From assembly GCF_000224065.1 (NCBI RefSeq), contig NZ_AFWT01000005.1:124001-188000 (forward strand): a stretch of DNA of 64,000 bases, given 5' to 3'. The position numbers and the translations under genes are program-made. Every line of letters starts with the position of its first letter. Position 1 is the first letter of the stretch. Shown one piece after another: positions 9,353 to 19,615 of the stretch. The notes beneath the pieces were generated by a model. It was not told the origin of the DNA and ran no database searches. It saw nothing but the letters and a program-made list of their open reading frames with translations. This stretch comes from Thiorhodococcus drewsii AZ1 (GTDB lineage: Bacteria > Pseudomonadota > Gammaproteobacteria > Chromatiales > Chromatiaceae).

Positions 9353-9437
9353 TGGTGCCCGGGGCGGGACTCGAACCCGCACAACCGAAGTCGAGGGATT
9401 TTAAGTCCCTTGCGTCTACCAATTTCGCCACCCGGGC
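9353..9437 (-). tRNA. tRNA-Leu (anticodon TAA)
   Basis: The minus strand folds as a class II tRNA. It has a 7-bp acceptor stem GCCCGGG/CCCGGGC, anticodon loop CTTAAAA (anticodon TAA), a long variable arm, and TTCGAGTC in the T loop. CCA is encoded. Confidence 0.95.
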
Positions 9438-9483
9438 GGAAGCGCGGTAAAGCAGGAGAGCGCGAAACAGAAGGGAGAATAAA

Positions 9484-9557
9484 TGGAGGCTGAGCCCGGA
9501 ATCGAACCGAGGTACACGGCTTTGCAGGCCGCTGCATAACCACTCTGCCACTCAGCC
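9484..9557 (-). tRNA. tRNA-Cys (anticodon GCA)
   Basis: The minus strand gives a 74-nt cloverleaf with acceptor GGCTGAG, anticodon loop CTGCAAA (GCA), T loop TTCGATT and an encoded CCA. It lies 46 bp upstream of tRNA-Leu on the same strand, and the two are probably cotranscribed. Confidence 0.95.
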
Positions 9558-9722
9558 AGAGCGAGGCATTATAGATACCTGTACGCGGATTGTCACCTAC
9601 CGAAACGCCTTTCTTCGAAAAAGGTTTCAGAGAACCGCCAACGACCTCGATCACCACCGGGTTTCAATGGTGACCGCATCAAACGATGCGTTCGTCGTCG
9701 CTCCCCATCGGGAAGCCGACCG

Positions 9723-10847
9723 CTATAGGATCACGAGATTATCTCGGTGGATCAACTCATCGTCGTCGAGATAGCCGAGGATCTCCTCGAAACGCTGCGA
9801 CGATTGCCCCTTGATCCGGTCGCTATCCTGAGAATCGTAGTTGACCAGCCCGCGCGCCACCTCGGCACCGAACTCGTCGACACAGGCGACCACCTCTCCG
9901 CGATTGAAGTGACCCTGAACGCGTTTGACACCAACGGCAAGCAGGCTTCTGCCTTTTTCGCGCAGTGCCCGGACTGCTCCCTCATCCAGGATCAGGCGAC
10001 CGCGCACCCGAAGATGTCCGGCGAGCCATTGCTTGCGGGCGGCTTGGGCACCTTGGAAGGGAATGAGCAGGGTACCGATCGATTGACCCTCGCCGATGCG
10101 AGTCAACACCCGTTCGCCACGACCCGGCGCGATGATCGTCGGGGTCCCGGATCGCGCGGCCAGACGTGCCGCCCGGACCTTGGTCACCATGCCGCCGGTC
10201 CCCAGCGCCGTCACGCTACCGCCGGCGACCGCATCCAACAGAGGATCGTCGACCCAACTTTCCGGAATCAGCTTGGCATTGGGGTTGTTTCTAGGATCTG
10301 CGTCGAAGATTCCGTCCTGGTCGGTCAGCAGGATCAAAAGGTCCGCTTCGATGAGATTGGCGACCAGCGCGGCCAGGGTGTCATTGTCACCGAAACGCAG
10401 CTCGTCGGTGGCCACCGTATCGTTCTCGTTGATGACAGGAACGACACCGAACTTCAAAAGAGCGCGTAACGTACTACGCGCGTTGAGATACCGCGCCCGA
10501 TTGGCGAGGTCGTCGCGAGTCAGCAGGACCTGCGCAGTTCGCAGCCCACGGGCCAGGAAGCAATCTTCGTAGGCACGCACCAAACCCATCTGACCGACGG
10601 CTGCAGCAGCCTGGAGCTCATGCAGCGATTTAGGACGCCGCTGCCAACCCATGCGCGCCATGCCCTCGGCCACGGCGCCAGAGGACACCAGAACCACTTC
10701 GCAGCCAGCGGCGCGGCGCCCGACCATCTGATCGACCCAGACCGCGAGCATCTCCCGCTCCAGTCCTTGACCGTTGCGCGTCAGCAGCGCACTGCCGATC
10801 TTGACGACCCAGCGTTGAGTACGAGGAATGGCGTCACGGGTGATCAT
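9723..10847 (-). CDS. proB: Glutamate 5-kinase
   Basis: 374 residues. It phosphorylates glutamate as the first step of proline synthesis. The amino-acid kinase domain begins [11 protein letters not shown] and includes [19 protein letters not shown] and [16 protein letters not shown]-terminal PUA domain follows (about residues 280-365). The length fits the two-domain form of E. coli (367). It lies 18 bp downstream of obgE in the rplU-rpmA-obgE-proB order typical of gammaproteobacteria. Confidence 0.97.
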   Translation of the reverse strand: MITRDAIPRTQRWVVKIGSALLTRNGQGLEREMLAVWVDQMVGRRAAGCEVVLVSSGAVAEGMARMGWQRRPKSLHELQAAAAVGQMGLVRAYEDCFLARGLRTAQVLLTRDDLANRARYLNARSTLRALLKFGVVPVINENDTVATDELRFGDNDTLAALVANLIEADLLILLTDQDGIFDADPRNNPNAKLIPESWVDDPLLDAVAGGSVTALGTGGMVTKVRAARLAARSGTPTIIAPGRGERVLTRIGEGQSIGTLLIPFQGAQAARKQWLAGHLRVRGRLILDEGAVRALREKGRSLLAVGVKRVQGHFNRGEVVACVDEFGAEVARGLVNYDSQDSDRIKGQSSQRFEEILGYLDDDELIHRDNLVIL

Positions 10848-10865
10848 AATCGGACCACAAAATCT

Positions 10866-12056
<1,191 letters not shown>

Positions 12057-12108
12057 CTAGGCTTCCGATCGACAACTGACGATCACCGATGGGGATCGGG
12101 TCGGACGA

Positions 12109-12366
12109 TCAGGCGGTCTCCACGGTCACGAACTTGCGGTTCTTCGGACCCTGGACCACGAAGCGAACGAAGCCATCGCTCAGCGCGAACAGGGTATGAT
12201 CCTTGCCGCAACCGACGTTGACGCCATTGTGAAATTTGGTGCCGCGCTGGCGCACGATGATGCTGCCTGCGGAGACCTTCTGACCGCCAAACACCTTGAT
12301 ACCAAGACGTTTGGATTCGGAATCGCGGCCGTTGCGAGAACTACCGCCTGCTTTTTTGTGTGCCAT
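12109..12366 (-). CDS. rpmA: 50S ribosomal protein L27
   Basis: 85 residues, starting [20 protein letters not shown], the conserved L27 N-terminus that reaches the peptidyl transferase centre. GRDHTLFAL-type sequence (here [12 protein letters not shown]) follows. It lies 17 bp downstream of rplU. There is no N-terminal extension of the kind that needs Prp protease processing. Confidence 0.98.
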   Translation of the reverse strand: MAHKKAGGSSRNGRDSESKRLGIKVFGGQKVSAGSIIVRQRGTKFHNGVNVGCGKDHTLFALSDGFVRFVVQGPKNRKFVTVETA

Positions 12367-12383
12367 TGGTTATCTCTCTCTTC

Positions 12384-12698
12384 TCAGCCGGCGCTGATAC
12401 CGGTGATTTTGACCGCAGTGAACCACTGACGGTGGCCCTGATGCTTCATATGGTGCTTGCGGCGACGGAATTTGATGATCTTGACCTTCTTCGCGCGCCC
12501 ATGAGACTCGACCGTCGCGGTCACCTTGCCGCCGTCGATATAGGGCTTACCAACGCGAACTTCATCGCCGTCAGCTACCATCAAAACTTGCTCGAAATCG
12601 ATGCTTGCGCCCTCTTCGGCGGTCAGCTTCTCGACTTTCAGAGTGTCACCTTCGGAAACCCGGTATTGTTTGCCACCGGTTTGAATGACCGCATACAT
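12384..12698 (-). CDS. rplU: 50S ribosomal protein L21
   Basis: 104 residues, beginning [18 protein letters not shown], with the C-terminal signature [16 protein letters not shown]. It binds 23S rRNA. It is the first gene of the minus-strand rplU-rpmA-obgE-proB set. A good sigma-70 promoter lies about 65-95 bp upstream. Confidence 0.98.
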   Translation of the reverse strand: MYAVIQTGGKQYRVSEGDTLKVEKLTAEEGASIDFEQVLMVADGDEVRVGKPYIDGGKVTATVESHGRAKKVKIIKFRRRKHHMKHQGHRQWFTAVKITGISAG

Positions 12699-12762
12699 GA
12701 TTCTGCAGATCCCCAGGAGTGTTCGGAATTGCCGACGCTCCGCGCCGGAACAAAGAAGCGGA

Positions 12763-12792
12763 ATTCTATCGCTAAAACAAATACCAAGTCAA
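12763..12792 (-). promoter_or_regulatory. Sigma-70 promoter for rplU operon
   Basis: On the minus strand, TTGACT (12792-12787) and TAGAAT (12768-12763) are separated by 18 bp, an almost consensus sigma-70 promoter. It is well placed for rplU. Confidence 0.75.
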
Positions 12793-12977
12793 CGTCGTAA
12801 TGGACCAGAAATCCAGGATGTCCAGAAACCGACCGATGCTCGCCCTCGCCACGAACTCAAAGAGACCGCGCTCGATCATCATTGAGCCAAACGCGAAATT
12901 ATCCAAGAGTCGACCCAGGCCGTCCAAATAGCGTAATCTACGCCAGTTGAAAAAACCCATCGTTCCGGGTGGTCGGC

Positions 12978-13006
12978 TTGACAGCCCAGCACCCCAAACC
13001 TAGCAT
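12978..13006 (+). promoter_or_regulatory. Sigma-70 promoter for ispB
   Basis: TTGACA at 12978-12983 and TAGCAT at 13001-13006 have an ideal 17-bp spacer. The promoter lies 32 bp upstream of the ispB start. Confidence 0.75.
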
Positions 13007-13038
13007 CCGCCGCTACTATCGACAGACCCCACACACGC

Positions 13039-14007
13039 ATGGACCTCTCCACGATTCGACAGCCCGTCGCAGAGGACTCGAAGGCCGTGGACGCCTTGAT
13101 TTTGCGCCGCCTCCAGTCCGACGTCGTTCTGATCAACCAGATCGGACACTACATCGTCAACAGCGGTGGCAAACGTCTGCGTCCTCTATCCGTACTGCTC
13201 GCCGCACGCGCCTGCGGCTATGCCGGAACCCGCCATATCGATCTCGCCGCCATTGTGGAGTTCATCCACACCTCCACCCTGCTCCACGATGACGTCGTCG
13301 ACGGCTCCGAGCTGCGCCGCAACCGCGAGACCGCCAACACGGTCTGGGGCAACGAGGCCAGCGTGCTGGTCGGCGACTTCCTCTACTCGCGCTCTTTCGA
13401 GATGATGGTCGACGTCGGCAACATGCGCGTCATGGAGGTGCTGGCCCACGCCACCAATCGCATCGCCGAGGGCGAGGTACTGCAGCTGCTGAACGAGCGC
13501 GACCCCGATACCGACGAAAAGCGCTACATGGAGGTCATCGAGCGCAAGACCGCCACCCTTTTCGAAGCCGGAGTTCACCTGGGCGCCATCCTCGCCGAAA
13601 CGCCGCGCGAGATCGAGGAAGCGGTCTCCAGCTACGGACTCAATCTCGGCATCGCCTTCCAACTCGTCGACGACGCGCTCGACTACAGCCTCGACAACGC
13701 CGAGTTGGACAAAAATGTCGGCGACGACCTGGAGGAAGGCAAGCCCACCCTCCCCATCATTCGCGCCATGGCTGTGGGCACGCCGGAACAACGCGCTCTG
13801 CTGCGCGAGGCCATCGAGCACGGCGGACGCGACCATATTGACGCCGTCGCAAAGACGATTGCATCCACCGATGCGATCGCCTATACTGCGCAGCTCGCAC
13901 GGTCTTATGTTGAACGCGCGAAGGAAGCCCTCGAAGTGCTACCGAATTCGGCGGCAAAGGCTTCCCTAGCTATGATGGCCGATTTCGCCGTCACGCGAAT
14001 GCACTGA
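13039..14007 (+). CDS. ispB: Polyprenyl (octaprenyl) diphosphate synthase
   Basis: A 322-residue trans-prenyl chain synthase that makes the long side chain of ubiquinone/menaquinone from IPP and FPP. The first Asp-rich motif is LLHDDVVDGSELRR, and the second is QLVDDALDY. GGKRLRPLSVLL near residue 40 is the IPP-binding block. The length matches E. coli IspB (323). The exact chain length cannot be read from sequence. tRNA-Pro follows 15 bp after the stop. Confidence 0.94.
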   Translation: MDLSTIRQPVAEDSKAVDALILRRLQSDVVLINQIGHYIVNSGGKRLRPLSVLLAARACGYAGTRHIDLAAIVEFIHTSTLLHDDVVDGSELRRNRETANTVWGNEASVLVGDFLYSRSFEMMVDVGNMRVMEVLAHATNRIAEGEVLQLLNERDPDTDEKRYMEVIERKTATLFEAGVHLGAILAETPREIEEAVSSYGLNLGIAFQLVDDALDYSLDNAELDKNVGDDLEEGKPTLPIIRAMAVGTPEQRALLREAIEHGGRDHIDAVAKTIASTDAIAYTAQLARSYVERAKEALEVLPNSAAKASLAMMADFAVTRMH

Positions 14008-14022
14008 TCGTCAGACCCATTG

Positions 14023-14099
14023 CGGGGTGTAGCTCAGCTTGGTAGAGCGCTGTCTTCGGGAGGCAGAAGTCGCAGGTTCGAATCCTGTCACCCCGACCA
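14023..14099 (+). tRNA. tRNA-Pro (anticodon CGG)
   Basis: A 77-nt cloverleaf with acceptor CGGGGTG/CACCCCG, D arm GCTC/GAGC, anticodon loop TTCGGGA (CGG), T loop TTCGAAT and encoded CCA. The 3' side abuts a decayed tyrosine integrase, so its 3' end is a likely integration site. Confidence 0.96.
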
Positions 14100-14115
14100 A
14101 TTTTCCCGAATATAA

Positions 14116-14834
14116 TCAACCGGCTAACGCCGGTTTTTTATTGCCTGACTTTCCCGCCTCGGACCCAGCGTGCAAATCAATGTGCAAATGCACCACGGGG
14201 CGATCCGGTTTCGGACGATCAAGAATTGCTGTGGCGGAGGCCAAATCGTCGGGCCGCAGGTGAGCGTAAACCCTTGCCGTGATCGCGACGTCTCCATGAC
14301 GAAGAAGAGCAGACACGCGCTCAATCCCGACTCCAGCTTGTACCAGCCAACTCCCAAACGTCCGGCGGAGATCGTGCGGGTGCACATCTTCCAGCCCCGC
14401 ATCACTGGCACAGCCGATGAATCCCTTCATGATCCTGGCGATCCGGCTCCCGTCCCTACGGCAAAACACCCAGGGCGAATCTAGGCAATGTGTCGCACGA
14501 AACCGAGCGCGTGTTAGGATCGCCTCCCGAGCCTCTTGGTTCAGCGGCACCCTCCCCGGCTTGCCGTTTTTCTGACCAGTCTTCGTGCGGGTGGCCTCGA
14601 AGGTGATGAGCGCACCTTGGAGGTCGACCCGCCTCCATTCCAACCAGAGCATTTCCCCCGGTCGCATCCCGGTATTGAGCCCCAGGCGAATGAAGTCGTA
14701 CAGCCACGGATAGCGCCACATGCGCCGTTGCGTCTGCGCGGCTTCCAGCAGTCGAGCCGCTTCCTCCTGAGTCAACCAGCGGTCGCGACCATCCGGCTCT
14801 TTCTGCCTACGCGCGGCCCAGGGATTCGAGATGC
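14116..14834 (-). pseudogene. Truncated phage/island-type tyrosine integrase
   Basis: The minus strand encodes only the C-terminal catalytic part. It runs in frame from ISNPW at about 14834 through RDRWLTQEEAARLLEAA to the stop at 14116. Catalytic residues are visible: Arg in NTGMRPGEM, His-x-x-Arg in HPHDLRRTFGSWL, and the LRHGDVAITARVYAHL block with the nucleophilic Tyr. The arm and core-binding N-terminus are missing because IS481-type sequence starts at about 14835. The gene points at tRNA-Pro and ends 17 bp from it, as P4-type island integrases do. It cannot make a full integrase. Confidence 0.85.
14119..14139 (+). terminator. Rho-independent terminator after tRNA-Pro
   Basis: Stem accggc/gccggt with loop taac is followed by six T in all. 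It lies 19 bp after tRNA-Pro. The same bases encode the last residues of the integrase remnant on the other strand. Confidence 0.8.
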
Positions 14835-14880
14835 GTCAAGTCCCCGAAGATTATATACACGCTTTTTGAATAATTCGGGG
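14835..14880. repeat. IS481-type right end, copy A
   Basis: This 45-bp block starts gtcaagtccccgaagatt and ends in ataattcgggg. It encodes the transposase C-terminus (ELFKKRVYNLRGLD) on the minus strand and marks the end of the element next to the integrase. A near-identical block lies at 15706-15752 in the same orientation. Confidence 0.8.
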
Positions 14881-15707
14881 CGCTTCTCGGCCCAATCCTT
14901 GAGGGCTTGAATCGGGGCGATATGCCCGAGTGCTTTTTGCGGAATGTGCTGGTTGTAGACCTGGACGTAGCGGGTGATGGTTTGCTCCAGGCTCTGTGAA
15001 GAGTCGAAGCGTGTCGTGGCCAGCACCTCGGCGATGCGCCCATTGAAACGCTCGACCATGCCATTGGTCTGTGGAGTTCTGGGTTTGGTCAGGCGATGCT
15101 CGATGACGTGCTGGGCGCAGACCTGATCGAAGCGATGCTGCCCGGTCGGCGAGCGCTCGCCAGTCGCGCAGAAACGGTCGGTGAACTCTTTACCGTTGTC
15201 GGTGAGGATCTTGGAGAGGGGCGAACGGCGCCTTGGTGATCAGGCGCTCGAGAAAGCCACTGGCCGAGGCGGCCGACTTATCGTCGAGGATCTCGACGTA
15301 GACCCAGCGGGTGGCACGGTCGATCGCCGCGAAGAGGTATTTTCGGCGGTCTTCATCGGGCATCTGGGGCAGGTACTTGACGTCGACATGGACGAAGCCG
15401 GGAGCGTAGTCCTTGAAGGTCTTCACCGGACGCTTCGCGGTGTCCGCCTCCTGCGGGATCAGGGACTTGAGGTTGGAGATCCCGTGGCGACGCAAGCACC
15501 GATCGAGTGCCGAACGCGAGGCCTCGGGGTGGATGAATTCGCGGGTGACCGCCAACAGATCGTCGAGCGGCAGCAAGAGGGTTTCACGCAGGGCCACCAC
15601 GAGGACTTCCTGCTCGGGCGAGAGCGTTGTCGAGAGCCGGTGTGGGCGGTGTGAGGCATCTTCGACCATCGTGCATCGCCGCCACTTCCTCACCGTCTGG
15701 ACCGAGT
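14835..15707 (-). pseudogene. IS481-family transposase, frameshifted and N-terminally truncated
   Basis: Two minus-strand frames belong to one transposase. The first, upstream of about 15215, reads from the end of a helix-turn-helix (SVQTVRKWRR) through VEDASHRPHRLSTTLS to the start of the DDE domain (DVKYLPQMP, FAAIDRATRWVYVEI). The second continues KILTDNGKEF, PQTNGMVERFNGRIAEVL and the C-terminal KKRVYNLRGLD. The break lies near 15205-15220 (frame change at KAPF/SKILTDN), and the N-terminal HTH is cut off at about 15707. The element interrupts the integrase. It is inactive unless the frameshift is programmed, which I doubt because the N-terminus is also missing. Confidence 0.85.
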
Positions 15708-15752
15708 GTCAAGTCCCCGAAGATTGCATACACGCTTTTCGCATAATTCGGG
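15706..15752. repeat. IS481-type right end, copy B (remnant of a second element)
   Basis: It is a near copy of 14835-14880 (about five differences in 45 bp) in direct orientation. On the minus strand it still reads PELCEKRVCNLRGLDT. It directly precedes the truncated transposase N-terminus, so it looks like the surviving end of a second IS copy that inserted into or recombined with the first. Nothing more of that copy is recognisable to the right. Confidence 0.75.
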
Positions 15753-15933
15753 CCGTATCCACAGGCTCTCGAACTTCGAAATTATGTGCGTTTACGGGTT
15801 GTTTCGTATCGAATTGTCGCAATGCTGATTTCGATGACTCGGACGTTCAGGTGCACACGGGTTTGCGAAAATGCCGGGCCCGCGGTCGGTCAATTTCGAG
15901 TCCGAGTTCAAGCCAAACGGGAGCAACGATTCG

Positions 15934-16506
15934 ATGAATTCAAGCAGCCTCTTCATCCTCGCCGGAGCACTCGGCGCCCTTGCCGCTCTGCCGGCAAACA
16001 GCCAGGACTACATCGGGTACGTCGAGCAGCTCGCCGCTCAGGCGGGGCAACAGGCCCAGATGCATGCGCAGAACGCGATATCCGCCTATCGACAACAGAC
16101 CGGCGACTGGTCGACGCCGGACCAACAGGTGCTCGATTATCTGACCGCCCTTTCACGTCAACAGAATCCGGGATTCTACGCGGACCTGCAGAGGCGAGAG
16201 CAAGCGTTTCAGGCGCAGCAACAAGGCTATGTCAACAACAGCAACGCGGTCCTCGACGGCATGTTCAACAGCTACATGGACCGATCGCAACAGCAGTATC
16301 AGGGCCATCAGCAGTACATTCGCGAAGGCATCCACGAACGCTCCCTGTACACCAACGGCAACGATGTCTATGAGATGCCCTATTACGCCCCGGGCAACGT
16401 ATACGAGGCCAACGACGGTTCCCAGATGACCCAGGACCAATACGGCCAGTACTACCAGTACGATCCTAACGGCTGGGAAACAGAGATGCAGGAGTATAGG
16501 GAATGA
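15934..16506 (+). CDS. Gln/Tyr-rich secreted protein of unknown function
   Basis: The start ATG at 15934 follows GGGAGC by about 9 bp and gives 190 residues. The first 23 residues form a hydrophobic signal-like segment (LFILAGALGALAALPA) with a likely cut after NSQ or ANS; it has no basic residue, which is weak for a Sec signal. The mature part is rich in Gln, Tyr and Asn. The C-terminal third repeats tyrosine-containing units (MPYYAPGNVYEAND, DQYGQYYQYDPNGW). I recognise no function. The gene lies between an IS wreck and a non-coding stretch, so it may belong to an acquired segment. Confidence 0.65.
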   Translation: MNSSSLFILAGALGALAALPANSQDYIGYVEQLAAQAGQQAQMHAQNAISAYRQQTGDWSTPDQQVLDYLTALSRQQNPGFYADLQRREQAFQAQQQGYVNNSNAVLDGMFNSYMDRSQQQYQGHQQYIREGIHERSLYTNGNDVYEMPYYAPGNVYEANDGSQMTQDQYGQYYQYDPNGWETEMQEYRE

Positions 16507-17170
16507 CGGCAGGCATCCGGATGCGTGGTCATGGTTTCCCACAGCGGAGGCGTGCAGCCGAACGCCACCGGCAACCAAACACCGGATTCAGACCGCCCGC
16601 TCACGTGCAACTCATGGCTGTAACCTGAGGCCCCTCCAAACGCTCTACGCGTTTCTTTTTGAAATACGCTTTGTCACGGACCGCCAGCGGGACGGCGACC
16701 GATAGCGGGAGTCAGGGAAGACCTCCCCCGAGCCCCGTCAGTCACAGACGGCTCAGCAGCTCGGATTTCTCCGGGCATACTCGTCGTCAGTCAGGATGTC
16801 CTTAGCGTGCAGATCGGCGAGACGTTCGATGGCGGCGAAGACGTCACTCTGCACTGGCTGATCTGGCCTTCGAGGAACACCGCGACAGCGACAATTTTGC
16901 AGGCAGAGCGTCACCATTTAGTCGCCCCCAATCAACAAAGCACGGCGCGGTGCGTCCCTGGAGAGTGCCATGCGCTCTGTCCTGTTCGGTCGCGTATCGC
17001 GGCTGATCTGGAGATGATGGCCGCCATTGGTTTCGGATCGGCCGGAGATGATGGTTTTTCACGATGCGGAAACTGTCTCCTATTGTGAAATGCTGGCCTG
17101 CTCACTAGATTCTCCTCAACGCAAGCCGTCCAGTCCGAGACGGAGCGGTCACTATCTGAGGAGAGAGACG
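16507..17170. other. 664-bp stretch with only a broken SHOCT fragment
   Basis: No intact gene is visible. Apart from the SHOCT remnant at 16742-16857, the longer frames here have no recognisable product. The last 15 bp hold the strong ribosome site (GAGGAGAGAGA) of the next gene. Confidence 0.6.
16742..16857 (-). pseudogene. Remnant of a SHOCT-domain protein
   Basis: The minus strand reads ERLADLHAKDILTDDEYAR in one frame and KSELLSRL followed by a stop in the next. Joined, they form the short C-terminal SHOCT motif (ERL..LH..GILTDEEF..KK.ELL..L). A single missing base near 16770 separates them. No upstream part of the gene is recognisable, so this is a decayed end. Confidence 0.6.
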
Positions 17171-19420
17171 ATGACGAACGTATCCCCGCGCCGGGCCGAT
17201 CAGGCCGAAGCCGCCTTTCTCGACGGCATCCTGCATTTTGGGCAATTGCCGACCGACTTCGACCGGTCGGGCCGGACCGCCGCCATCGCCGAGGGACAGG
17301 ATCGCATCCAGGAGATGGATACGGCCTCGGTGCGCCAGACCCAGTGGCTGGCCGACGCGCTGCGCTATCTGACCCTCCAGCTCTGCGCCTCCAAGCAGTC
17401 CGGCCATCCCGGTGGCTTCGCCAGCTCGGCCGATGCCTATGCCGCGCTGGCGATGCTGGGACATACCAATATCGTCACCGAGGTGGGCCACCATGCGCCC
17501 GGCTTCTACAGCGCCATGTTCCTTGACGGTTCGCTGGAGTCGATGGGCATCCATAGCATGAGCGACATGCAGGCCCGCTTCCGCGAGCGCGACGGTCTGC
17601 TCGGCCATCTCTCGGGTGCCATCCCGGGTCTACTGGCCCCGGCCGGTCCGCTCGGTCAGGGCCAGCACTTCGCCATGGCCGGCGCCTATCTCAATCGCGA
17701 CCGGCTCTTTCCCTGCACGATCGGTGACGGCGGGCTGGGCGAGCCCTATATCCTCTCGGCGATGAAGCACTTCCACACAGCCTACCCGGAGGTGACCAAC
17801 TTCCTGCCGGTGCTGATCTGGAACGGCTATAGCCAGGAGCATCATTCGATGGTGTCCCTGATGGACAACGCCCAGATGGAGGCCTACTGGCGGGCGCACG
17901 ATTTCGAGAAGATCGTCCTGATCGACGCCAAGGATTTCGACGATGCGGGCCAGGAGGGCGCCTATGTCGACAGCACCCGTTTCGGCCCCGGGGCTCGTCT
18001 GGCCTTCAGCCGTGCCGTGCTGGAGGGGATGCGCGAGGCGGCCGAATCGGCCATGAGAGGAACCCTGAGCTGCGTCATCCTCAAGCAGCTCAAGGGGGCG
18101 GGCGTGCATGCGAGCGGCGCCAAGTCGCACAACCTCTATCCCGGTGACACACCGGAGAAGGACAGTATCGCCGCCGCCCTGGAGCGGGGTGCGCTGGCCC
18201 CCGAGGTCTGGTCGCTGGTGCGCACCAACCTGAGCCGCGCGGGTGGCGGTCCGGCCGCCGAGACCGTGGTGACCGAGCGCGAGCGTCCCCTGACCGAGAT
18301 CGGCGCGCTGCCCATGCAGCCCTTCGCGCCCGGCGATCAGGCGGTTCCGGCGAGCACCCTGGCGACCATGGTCGCCGAGCTGGGGCGGCGCGATCCCGAG
18401 TTCGTGGTGACCAATGCCGACGGCAACGAGGCATCGGCCATGAAGGCGATCAACGAGGCACTCAAGATCCGTCATCCGACCCCGGATCCACTCTACAATC
18501 AGTCCCCGAGCGGTCAGGTCTACGAGCCGCTGAACGAGGATGCCTGCGCCGGTTTCGCTGCCGGTCTCGCGCTCTTCGGCGGGCGGTCGCTCTGGCTCTC
18601 CTATGAAAGCTTCGCCATCAACGGCTGGCCGATCGTGCAGACCGTGGGTCAGGCGATGGCCGAGCTGAGGCGCAAGACGCCGGCCATGGTCGCCATGTTC
18701 ACCGCCGGCGCGCTGGAGCAGGGGCGCAACGGCTGGACCCATCAGCGCCCCGAGATCGAGAACTACATCGGCGGACAGATGCGCAACGGTAACGTCTATC
18801 TGCTCTATCCCTCGGACGCCAACATGATCCAGGCGGCCTATGCCTGGGCGGTCGGGCAGTCCAACAAGTGCATCACCATCGTCGCCTCCAAGTCGGCGCT
18901 TCCGATCCACACCACCCCGGAACAGTCCGAGCAGGCGATGCGCGAGGGTGCCGTCCGGCTCTACGAGTCGGCTCAGGGGTCGCAGGGGACACTCGTGTTC
19001 GCCGTGACCGGCGACATGGTGTTCCAGCCGGTCTTCGCCGCCAAGGATCGGCTGGAGGCGGAGGGCTATCGGGTGCGCATCGTCGCCGTGGCCAATCCGC
19101 GCCGGCTCTATCGGCCCGACGACGTCGCCTGGTCGCACAGCGCCGAGCCGGATGGCGATTTCATGGACGATGCGGCCTTCGAGTCGCTCTTCCATGGCGA
19201 TGCGCTCATGGGCGTGAGCGGCGGCGGCACCGTGGCCCTGGAGCCGGTGATGCTGCGCAGCCGTGCGGCGGCGCGTGACCTGGTCGGCTGGCAGCGCGGC
19301 GAGACCACCGCCAGCCCGGCCGAGATCATGGCCTTCAACGGCATCTCGCCCGAGGGTCTGGAAGGTCGCGCCAAGGCGTTGATGGATCAGGCCAGGCCCG
19401 CGCTCGGCAACGCGGCCTAG
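17171..19420 (+). CDS. Divergent phosphoketolase/transketolase-family ThDP enzyme
   Basis: The ATG at 17171 was chosen for GAGGAGAGAGA just upstream; it gives 749 residues. The cofactor site reads GDGGLGEP with Asn218 (residues 185-218). SGHPGG (77-82) and GPLGQG (159-164) look like transketolase. VGHHAPGFYSAM, IWNGYSQEHHSM, the YESF block near residue 477 and NGWTHQ near 523 look like D-xylulose-5-P/fructose-6-P phosphoketolase, including the positions of its catalytic Glu and His. The length is close to phosphoketolases (about 790). A phosphoketolase would split sugar phosphates to acetyl phosphate; the substrate here is unproven. The next gene, 195 bp on, is a DUF1537 sugar-acid kinase. 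Confidence 0.75.
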   Translation: MTNVSPRRADQAEAAFLDGILHFGQLPTDFDRSGRTAAIAEGQDRIQEMDTASVRQTQWLADALRYLTLQLCASKQSGHPGGFASSADAYAALAMLGHTNIVTEVGHHAPGFYSAMFLDGSLESMGIHSMSDMQARFRERDGLLGHLSGAIPGLLAPAGPLGQGQHFAMAGAYLNRDRLFPCTIGDGGLGEPYILSAMKHFHTAYPEVTNFLPVLIWNGYSQEHHSMVSLMDNAQMEAYWRAHDFEKIVLIDAKDFDDAGQEGAYVDSTRFGPGARLAFSRAVLEGMREAAESAMRGTLSCVILKQLKGAGVHASGAKSHNLYPGDTPEKDSIAAALERGALAPEVWSLVRTNLSRAGGGPAAETVVTERERPLTEIGALPMQPFAPGDQAVPASTLATMVAELGRRDPEFVVTNADGNEASAMKAINEALKIRHPTPDPLYNQSPSGQVYEPLNEDACAGFAAGLALFGGRSLWLSYESFAINGWPIVQTVGQAMAELRRKTPAMVAMFTAGALEQGRNGWTHQRPEIENYIGGQMRNGNVYLLYPSDANMIQAAYAWAVGQSNKCITIVASKSALPIHTTPEQSEQAMREGAVRLYESAQGSQGTLVFAVTGDMVFQPVFAAKDRLEAEGYRVRIVAVANPRRLYRPDDVAWSHSAEPDGDFMDDAAFESLFHGDALMGVSGGGTVALEPVMLRSRAAARDLVGWQRGETTASPAEIMAFNGISPEGLEGRAKALMDQARPALGNAA

Positions 19421-19444
19421 GGCATTCGATCATCAGAGAATCTT

Positions 19445-19576
19445 TGAACCGCAAAGGCGCGAAGGGCGCAAAGGATTTCAATGGGTGATAGGCGTATGGC
19501 GCTCACCCTGCGGATGAAATCAGCGCATGGCCCATATCTTTAGGCTTTCTTCGCGTCCTTTGCGCCTTCGCGGTTC
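19445..19576. repeat. Dispersed inverted repeat, copy 1
   Basis: The arms tgaaccgcaaaggcgc (19445) and gcgccttcgcggttcc (to 19577), with their inner extensions, form an imperfect stem of about 29 bp around an 80-bp centre. A second copy of the same arm sequence lies at 26725-26801. It sits in the leader of the DUF1537 gene. Confidence 0.75.
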
Positions 19577-19615
19577 CAATTCCCGGATTCAGGCCATGCC
19601 CTGCGTTGGAGCTTC

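Larger units (their letters stand above)
12699..13038. promoter_or_regulatory. Divergent promoter region between rplU and ispB
   Basis: These 340 bp separate two divergently read genes and hold one recognisable sigma-70 promoter for each direction, listed separately. A 62-codon frame on the minus strand inside it has no recognisable product and overlaps the promoters, so I do not call it. Confidence 0.7.

Noticed and set aside
12772-12960. 62-codon minus-strand frame between rplU and ispB
   Set aside because: It overlaps the near-consensus rplU promoter and has no recognisable product.
16844-17062. 72-codon minus-strand frame before the ThDP enzyme
   Set aside because: No ribosome site and no family signature; it ends in the wrong frame for the SHOCT remnant.
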